Assembly (NCBI RefSeq): GCF_922984935.1
Contig: NC_060069.1
Location: forward strand, 163,883,125-163,947,124
DNA length: 64,000 nt
Source: Meles meles
Taxonomy: Eukaryota; Chordata; Mammalia; Carnivora; Mustelidae
Reading direction: 5' to 3'
The notes under the pieces: generated by a model
Databases searched by the model: none
Seen by the model: the letters and a program-made list of their open reading frames with translations, nothing else
Told to the model about the DNA's origin: nothing
Translations under genes and position numbers: made by a program
Part shown: in pieces, positions 57,111 to 64,000 of the stretch
Position numbering within the stretch: position 1 is the first letter of the stretch
How the letters are laid out: each line of letters opens with the position of its first letter

Positions 57111-59460
57111 GTTACTGAGTTTTGGGATCTTTCTTCATTTTTGAATGTAAGTGTTGACAGCTTTGAAGGAGCTCCTGCCTGGCCAGTCCTGCCCTTTGTG
57201 GGGATTCGTCTGCTGGCCTGGGCTTCCGGAGGGGTAAGGAGTAGGCCTGGGGGAAGCACTGAAAAGCTCCTGCTCTCACCTAAATCTAGTTGACTTTCTT
57301 GCATAATTGAATAAACCTTGGATTGCTGCAGGGCTTTGGTGAATTTCCAGAGTCCTTAAAGAGTTAATTATGAAAATGTGGTCATTGTCCTCATTATGTT
57401 TAGGGAGAAGCGAGTTGCCAGTGGTCATTAGTCTGCTCGCAGTCATGCCATGTACCTACCACGTTTTATGATCAAAAAATGAATGTGATTGCAACAGGAT
57501 ATTTTATAGAAATTGGCTAACCACTTCTAAATGTTACCAGGGAAGAAAATGTATTAGACCAGCTGGCAAGTTTTGGAAGAGAAAACAGTGCATTACTGCT
57601 ATCCTGTTTGAAATCAAAACTTCCTGTAAAGCTGAAGAAATCAAAGCAGTTGGTATTGCTGCTGAAAGAGACAAAAGGCCCCGCAGAACGAAGTGGAACT
57701 GCAGCGGCTCGCTTGTGAAGAGGGGATTCGTGTGGGAGCGAATTCCAGGCTGGTATTAAACCCGCCGGATGAACTCCCGGAGCAAGTCCTGTCTGGGGGC
57801 CATGCTCAGTTGCTCCCGAGCGAGCTGTTCACGACTTCTCACCCTGAACTCCGGTGACTTAGCCTCAGAGGACATGTTGTCAGCCACGTGAGAGGAGGCC
57901 ATGGGAGATGGGGGTGCTTTGCTGTGGATGTTGGGTTAGTCGCCGACCGCTGCTGGGTGTTCACAGCATAGGGGAGGACCCCCCTACCATTTTCAGGGTG
58001 ACTCGAGGGGTCATCACTGGGAAAGCGATGTCTTCCGACAGCCGAGGAACCCCCGCAGAAAGGACGGGTATGACTTCTCGCGGCGTGATACCAAACCTGG
58101 AAACCATGTAAGAATTCCAGATTTCAAAACTTCTGTGGAGCACAATCCCCACATACCAGATTCAGAGGCTGGTAAAGGAAGGTGGGACATGTGGCAGCTA
58201 AGGGCTCGTGGAGAGGGCCTCCAGGTCCGTAACTGAACGATAAGCTGGAGCGAAAATAGTGAGGGGCTTTCACACATATGAAGCTTTTGTGCCCGAAGAG
58301 AGACATTTGATATTATTTGTTCTTTAAGACTTAATATGTTAAATATATAACATATAATTTTAAAAATGATTTAACCAGTGTTAGAAATTATTTTAAATAT
58401 ATTAGCAGTTAAAAAAAGCATGCAGAAATAAAAAGATTACAAAATTTATTACTATATGTAAACCTCAAAAAATGGGTGTGCTGTAGTTTTAATCAATTTC
58501 TGCATCATCGTGCCCCTTGCAGGGTGACAGCGGTCCCGCAGAAGCTTACCTGTGCTGCTCTGAGAGGGCAGGGAGCCTCCCGCAGCACGGCCGCAGAGCT
58601 GCGGACCGGTGGGACCGGTCGTCAGGAGACTAGGTGACTTGGTCACTTGTCTAAGATGATTTAGACCTTGAGTTCACCCTGATCTCCTGTCTCAGATTAG
58701 AATCTAATAATGATTCTCTCTTGCAGGGACGCTCCAGCCTGGCTGGAGCCCCTGTGCTGCCCAGGGCCGCCCCTGATGTGTGTGGGGGTGGGGGGAGGGC
58801 TTGCTTTCTGGGCTTACCTCTGTATGGTAGGCTCTCTGCCTTCTGCCTCCAGTCATGGAAATGGCTGCTTGGCCAAGAGCTTTGTTTTTGTTTGTTCATT
58901 TGTTTGTTTTTGTTAAAAAGTAGTGTTAGAGGCTAAAATCTCGGCTGCAGGGTTCCACTTTTCATGAGCGAGCTGAAGACAGACCTGTCAGGGCTCTGAG
59001 TTCACAGTGATTGTCTCCCAATTCAATTCGGCTATTATTAGGTCCATTAAGTTTTTTAAATCTGATATAGAAAACACCTGAATTTCTTCTTTTCTACAAC
59101 CTACGTACTTAAGTTTGCTAAGCCTTTGACCAGAAATTGACGTGCATCCCTCCTTTTTTTATCCTCATGTGTTTCATTGATTCGCACCCAGTGACTCCGC
59201 TGCTGGATTTTGAGTAGGCGGTTATGGAAGGAGCAGAGATACCAACAAGCATGGAAAGATGCTGCCGCTCAGTGCCAACACATAAATGCACGATTACTAT
59301 TCGACTGCCTTAGTAGCATACATTTGGGGGACGCTTATAATACAGAGTTTTGGCACAGAATCACAGAGACCAGGCTGTCCCATGTCACTTGGTGTCTCAG
59401 AGAGTGGTGGACAGAGGAGGGGGCCTGGGGCTCTTCATCCTTGCTCTGAAATTCTCAGGC
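57111..59460. other. Unassigned, probably unique sequence
   Basis: No confident repeat, exon or RNA. 57330-57700 and 57900-58150 have ordinary non-repetitive composition and could include conserved non-coding sequence. Open frames of up to 87 codons have no motifs. Confidence 0.4.
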
Positions 59461-59469
59461 ACTTTGGCT

Positions 59470-59930
59470 GAAAATTCTGCTCTCAAGAATTCATCTTCAG
59501 GAAGCAATCGTGGGGAATATTTGTTGTAGCGTTAATTTAAATAACTAACAAGTGGAAGGAGCCCGAGGGCCCAAGAACAGAGGATTTAGTGAGCCAGTGA
59601 CTGCTTCTCTACAACACAGGGAGTGCCAGGCAGCGGTTCGCGTTTACAGCAGTGTTCATGGCATGAAGTCAAAATACACATAAAAACAGTACATATGGCA
59701 TGAAATAGTGGGGTGTGTGTGTGCTCTGTGTGCGTGCCTACAGGTGTGTGTATGTGTATATTTGGAAGGCCTCAAGGAGCTACAACCATAGGCTTATGGT
59801 GTCTGTTTCTGAGATCTGGAACCACTGCTGGTTTCTGTTCACACATTTTTGAATTTTCTAAATTTTCCTAAATGAACAAATATCACTTTTATTGTAATCA
59901 TAGGAGAAATGATATATGTTTTTTTAATTA
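59470..59930 (+). mobile_element. Sense old L1/HAL1 3' end
   Basis: 'tgttgtagcgttaatttaaa', 'aggatttagtgagccagtga', 'aaaaacagtacatatggca' and 'gaattttctaaattttccta' fit the collinear end of an old L1M/HAL1 element. A GT-rich stretch lies at 59710-59762. Confidence 0.55.
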
Positions 59931-59970
59931 GAGAAGAAGTATATGAAAATTAGTCTGTACTCTGATAAGA

Positions 59971-60011
59971 AGAAGCATTTTCTTTCTTTCTTTTTTTTTT
60001 CAGAAGCATTT
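59971..60011. repeat. T-rich stretch between direct repeats AGAAGCATTT
   Basis: AGAAGCATTTTC precedes (TTTC)n and T12, and AGAAGCATTTCC follows at 60002. It looks like a target duplication around nothing but a tail. Confidence 0.7.
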
Positions 60012-60210
60012 CCTAAGCATAAGAACAGTGTGATTTCAAATAGTAGATAAGTTTTGTTTCTATGGACCGATTTCTTCGGGTATCAATAAGTATTATTAAG
60101 AGCCTAAAAACAAGCCGTTACGAACGTTTTCTACAGATATTACAGGCACAGATACATTACATTGTTCTGAAAGCACATATAATTATTTCATTTTGTTTAA
60201 AAAATATATA

Positions 60211-60418
60211 GGGAGCGCCTGGGGCAGTCGGTTAAATGTTCCACTCTTGGTTTCAGCTCAGGTCCCGAGGGTCTCCGAGTCATGGGACCGAGCCCTGTAC
60301 TGGGCTCTGTGCGCAGCACCGAACCTGCTTGGGAGTCTTCCTCCCTCGTCCTCTGCCCCTCCCACCTGTGCATGTGCAAGCGCTCTCCCTCAAATAAATA
60401 AATGAATCTTTAAAAAAG
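60211..60418 (+). mobile_element. Old carnivore SINE
   Basis: Sense copy with a diverged head (gggagcgcctggggcagtcgg), a tail AAATAAATAAATGAATCTT and flanks TAAAAAATATATA (60198) / TAAAAAAATATAT (60419). Confidence 0.9.
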
Positions 60419-60639
60419 TAAAAAAATATATGATGAAAAACTTCTAGAAGAAAATAGAAGTTTACTGCTGTTGATATTTTCATCTGGGAGTTGCAGGTGC
60501 TTTTAAATATATTTCTTGCACTTTTCTGCACTTTCTAAAGTTTCTGTACAAAGAGCAGGCGTGTGTTTTGTTGTCACAGGGTGCACACTGGTTATGAAGA
60601 TAGAACTGTGCCCGTGGCGGGGCAGCCTCTCTCGTCAGG

Positions 60640-60824
60640 TGTTCCGGGCTCCGGCGTGCAGAACAAACCCTCTATCACTGATCGAAATCCTTGTACTGGG
60701 GGAGCTGTCCAGAAAGTCTAGTGATGTATTTGAGGCAACTTCAGTACTTGGTGAGAACCCACACAGATCTCCTGTGTCTGATTCTGATAACGAGAGTGAC
60801 CCACTCAGAAAGCCAAGGAGGTAA
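60640..60824 (+). CDS. Possible internal protein-coding exon
   Basis: Not recognised as any known gene. The frame is open from an acceptor-like site (cctctctcgtcag, ending 60639) to a donor-like site (ccaaggag|gtaaaaa, about 60823), with an in-frame TAA just past the donor, as expected at an exon end. The last 40 or so residues look protein-like, being Ser- and acid-rich: SRKSSDVFEATSVL, then SPVSDSDNESDPLRKP. The sequence does not resemble a repeat I know, and SINE and L1 pieces lie only outside it. It may be an exon of a gene whose other exons are outside the window, or a chance open frame. An alternative acceptor is cag ending at 60578. Confidence 0.3.
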
Positions 60825-60825
60825 A

Positions 60826-62009
60826 AATAATAGAGCTTAAAATTTTAATTTATTAAGCCCAGATACTAACTGAGATTGAAACGAAAATCCTTTTATATGT
60901 GATTTCAAGTTCATAGTGAATGAAGTTCATCAGCACAATATAGTGTTGACACATGGATGTCCATATCCAATTCATACACATGGCGTCTGATCTATTAAAT
61001 GGGAACATGAAACGAAGAACCTGTCCCCCCTTGATGGGCACACGCCGGAGCTTGTAAGCGGTGGAAGCTCACAGTCACCGGTGCGTGGGCGGATGAGAGG
61101 CTCTGCTGTCCCGGGCCAGGGAGCGAGGCAGGCCCTTGGGGCTCTCTGGGTCTGTGCTCCTCGGCCTTATTGATCATGTCACCACCGTGCATTGACCCGC
61201 AGATGCGATTTTTTGAGGTGGAGGAGTAAAGAAGCCCAGCCCCTTGGCTCCCTCCTTCTCCCTTCTCCTGAGACCAGCACTAAGAGTATAATTACTTAGA
61301 AAGGGTAATTGCCTTGGTGGATTCGGTGATGGGAATGAAGCTGAATCATCCTTGCCCGTGCCCTCCCCCTCCCTGCCCCGCCGAAGCTCTCGTAAACCCT
61401 AGTTGCCCCGGCTCTTGTTGGCGCTGCAGAACTTGAAGCTCATCTGCTGCAGGCAGAGGGTTGATGAGGTGCTCTACCCCCAAGTCTGGAGACATTGGGA
61501 ATCAAGTGTGTCTTCCTCCTGAAGTCAGATCTTTGCTGTGGTCTGTGGCTAAAGAAGTGGCATTGCCCGTCTTCCTTTGTGAGATCTGTCAAAGTGTGAG
61601 CTCCCATCTAGCGAAAACAGGACCTACAAGCAGCTTCCTGGGAGCTGCATTTTCAAGTGTGTCCTGTTGCACCAGCATCACCCCAGGTCACCATTAAGTG
61701 TCCTTTGGAAGTGGTGGCCTAAAAATATTCCACCTGGTGGTCCATGGCCACTGCCCCTGTTCTGCTAGTCTCTGTTCACTCATCCTCCTCTGATGGGGGA
61801 GCCCCAGAAGCCAACTCCATGTTGGATGGAGAGGGGAGTGTGTGGGATCCCAGTGAGGGGGGCCAGCAAGAACTTGCCCTGTCTTCATAGCCACGGGCAG
61901 GGCCATTCTGTAACGTGAGTATTAAACCTCTGATACAAAATATCAGCAGTGTCCGTGTGAGTGTGAGGGTGACAAGGGTAACAGGTACGTGGGTTTGTGG
62001 GGGGCCGTG
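60826..62009. other. Unassigned sequence
   Basis: No repeat or exon is recognised. 61030-61140 and 61340-61400 are moderately GC-rich. 61920-62009 leads into the inverted duplication. Confidence 0.4.
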
Positions 62010-62135
62010 GGTGAGGACATGGAGAAACAGGCGTCTTGACACGTCACGGGTGTGGGTATAAAGTTGTCAGCCTCTACGGAAGAGCGTGCCAATTCCTCAG
62101 AAAGGTAAACATCGAATCACCGTGACTCAGCAATT
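62010..62135 (-). repeat. Left arm of a 126-bp inverted duplication
   Basis: Reverse complement of 62687-62812 with six differences, no gaps and only transitions. It begins GGTGAGGACATGG and ends CTCAGCAATT. Its content is L1 3'-end sequence in the orientation opposite to the surrounding L1. Confidence 0.95.
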
Positions 62136-62686
62136 GGTGTTTTGAATATTTGGTAGAATTCACCACTGAAACCATCGTTTTTTGGTGGGAAGGTTTTTAA
62201 CTTGAATTCAATTTCTTGAATACATACAGGGTTATCTGTAACCTTCTTGAGTGAGTTTGGATAGCGTGGTTCTTCTAAGCATTTGTTCCATCTATGTTAT
62301 TACATTTACTTCCGTGCAATAGATCCTACCATTCCCTTACTAAGTTCTGTTTTATTGATTGAATCTGCTTTCTCTTTGGATCGACCTATTCTGGGTATTT
62401 GATACAAGTGGAATCACATAGTATATGACTGTTTATGTCCAGCTTCTTTCATTTAATGTCATGTTCTCAAGGTTCTTCTGAGTTGTGGTATGGATCAGTA
62501 CTTCCTTTTTTTAATGGCTGCAGAATATTCCATTGTGTGGATATATTACAGTTTGTTTACCAGTTTATCCATTGATGGACTCTTGAGTTGTTTCCATAGT
62601 TTGGATATTGTAGAATAATGAGGTCACGAGTAAGTATCTGTTCAATGCCCTGATTTCAGTTCTTCTGGAGGTATAACTCGAGGTGG

Positions 62687-62812
62687 AATTGCTGAGTCAC
62701 GGTGATTCGATGTTCACCTTTCTGAGGGACTGGCACGCTCTTCCGTAGAGGCTGACAACTCTATACCTACACCCGTGACATGTCAAGACGCCTGTTTCTC
62801 CATGTCCTCACC
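62687..62812 (+). repeat. Right arm of the 126-bp inverted duplication
   Basis: Begins AATTGCTGAGTCACGGTG and ends CATGTCCTCACC. L1 sequence is collinear on both sides of this arm ('aggtggaattgctgagtcac', then 'caatgcatgctatcctagta'), so this is the original copy and the left arm the derived one. Confidence 0.95.
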
Positions 62813-63019
62813 AATGCATGCTATCCTAGTAGGTGTGAAATGGTTCCACAAGGTGGTTTCAACTTAATTATCTTTTTAGTGGCCTTTGGATCAGTAGTAG
62901 TATTCTGCTTATCATCATTGAGACTATTAATCTGTGTCTTTTCCCTTTTTTTCCTGGTGAGAATGGCTAGATGTTTATCAATATTATTGATTTCAAAGAA
63001 CCAATTTTTTATTTAATTA

Positions 63020-63104
63020 ATTTTGTATATATTTTTAATTGAAGTAGAGTTGACATACAGTGTTACATTTGTTTCAAATATACAACATAATGATATAATT
63101 CTGT
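63020..63104 (-). mobile_element. Very short antisense L1 3' tail
   Basis: 'ttttaattgaagtagagttg', 'acatacagtg' and 'caaatatacaacataatgat' are the complement of a mammalian L1 3' end, cut off after about 85 bases. Flanks TTTTTTATTTAATTA (63006) and TTTTTTATTAATTGC (63107) are a candidate duplication. Confidence 0.7.
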
Positions 63105-63643
63105 ATTTTTTTATTAATTGCCTTTCAGCTCATGTATTTCTATTCTTAAATTTTTTTTTTCTACTTACTTTGGACTTAATATGCTCTCTTTTTCTTCTAA
63201 TTTTGTATAGTAGAAGCTTAGGCTATTGATTTGAGAACTTCCTTTTTTCCTAATCCAGGCATTTTAGTGCTATAAATTTTCCTCATGGTACTGCTTTTAA
63301 TGCGTTCCACACATTTTGGTATGTTGTATTTTCATTTTCATTCTGGTAAAAATGCTTTCTAGTTTACACTCTGATTTCTTCTTTGACTCATGTGTTACTT
63401 AAAAGTGTACTATTTTTTTGTTATTGATTTCTAATTGAATTCTGTGGTGGTCAGGGAACACACTGCATCTGATGTCAATCTCTTAAGGTTATTAAGATTT
63501 CTAAAAATGGCTCAGAATCTGGTCTTTGAAAATATTCCATGATCACTTAAAATAATGTGTATTGCGTTATTGTGTTGAGTGTTCAGTTAAATGTCAATTA
63601 GGTCATGTTGGTTGATAGTGTTGTTAGAGTCTCATATATCCTT

Positions 63644-63842
63644 TTTTTTTTTTTTAAAGATTTTATTTATTTATTTGACAGAGAGAGAGATCGCAAGTAG
63701 GCAGAGAGGCAGGCAGAGAGAGAGGGGGAAGGAGGCTCCCTGCTGAGCAGAGAGCCTGATGCGGGGCTGGATCCCAGGACCCTGGGATCATGACCTGAGC
63801 CAAAGGCAGAGGCTTTAACCCACTGAGCCACCCAGGCGCCCC
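63644..63842 (-). mobile_element. Carnivore tRNA-Lys SINE, young type
   Basis: Antisense full-length copy. Perfect 18-bp duplication AGAGTCTCATATATCCTT at 63626-63643 and 63843-63860. Confidence 0.97.
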
Positions 63843-64000
63843 AGAGTCTCATATATCCTTTATTGATTTTATCTTTAGTTGTTTGACCCTTTAATTATGT
63901 AATGCCCTTTTTACTTTTGATAGTATTCTTTGCTTTGTCCTGAGACCTACTTTTTCTGATGTTAATATAGCCATTTAATCTTTCTTTTGATTAGGGCTAG

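Larger units (their letters stand above)
62136..64000 (-). mobile_element. Antisense L1M running off the window
   Basis: 62136-62300 is ORF2 complement ('tttggtagaattcaccactg'). 62310-62890 is 3' UTR/ORF2-end complement ('gtggaatcacatagtatatg', 'tccattgatggactcttgag'). 62930-64000 is RT-region complement ('ctggtctttgaaaatattcc'). A tiny L1 tail and a SINE are nested in it. Confidence 0.7.

Noticed and set aside
3540..63842. Many similar repeats spread over the window as a possible CRISPR array
   Set aside because: The repeats are SINEs about 190-200 bp long, irregularly spaced, in both orientations and in eukaryotic context.

Overview
The window is vertebrate nuclear DNA from a carnivore, most likely a caniform and probably a mustelid. 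The evidence is 22 copies of the tRNA-Lys-derived carnivore SINE (SINEC/CAN-SINE). Each has a tRNA-like head resembling gcctgggtggctcag, a CT-rich middle, and an (AAATAAAT)AAAATCTT-A(n) tail. About nine copies carry the 'acaagtaggcagagagg' body that I associate with young mustelid-type copies. There are also carnivore L1 3' ends and older mammalian elements (L1M, L2, MIR, MLT1, ERVL LTR, hAT-Charlie, MER5). No bacterial, plasmid or phage features are present. I found no protein-coding gene that I can defend, so the window reads as intergenic or deep-intronic DNA. One short possible exon (60640-60824) and one CpG-island-like patch (about 42820-43640) are the only gene-related leads.

Layout. 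1-13.4 kb: AT-rich stacked antisense L1. An L1 with an MLT1-type LTR in it is followed by a long antisense L1 (about 2470-11470) that has been hit by four SINEs or L1s directly, two of which were hit again; then comes the 5' part of another L1M. 13.4-22.8 kb: mostly unassigned sequence, a Tigger-like MITE holding two opposed SINEs (16.4-17.2 kb), a hAT-Charlie transposase relic (18.45-19.72 kb), and probable L2 pieces. 22.8-36.4 kb: two L1 tails at one target site, then long antisense L1M copies interrupted by an ERVL-type LTR, SINEs, an unclassified 0.4-kb insert (27.08-27.48 kb) and a nested L1. 36.4-42.8 kb: L1M fragment, sense L2 with a SINE, sense L1, then antisense L2. 42.8-47.7 kb: GC-rich, with CpG-island-like sequence, MER5-type and MIR pieces. 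47.7-50.2 kb: antisense L1M with an opposed pair of SINEs. 50.2-55.0 kb: mostly unassigned, an L2 scrap, then a sense L1 carrying a 0.4-kb CA/CCC-rich satellite. 55.0-57.1 kb: antisense L1. 57.1-62.0 kb: mostly unassigned, an old sense L1/HAL1 3' end, a SINE and the possible exon. 62.0-64.0 kb: antisense L1M with a 126-bp inverted duplication.

The content is a record of retrotransposition. L1 machinery made the L1 copies and also moved the SINEs, as shown by target-site duplications (TSDs) and A-tails. The most unusual structures are the 95%-identical inverted duplication at 62010-62135/62687-62812, a clean twin-priming L1 inversion (4344-6155), and three copies of one target sequence around two L1 tails (22818-23238). 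Others are a satellite grown inside an L1 (53450-53880), and an unrecognised insert open on the minus strand for 138 codons (27064-27480). Repeat family names are from memory of consensus sequences, not from a search.
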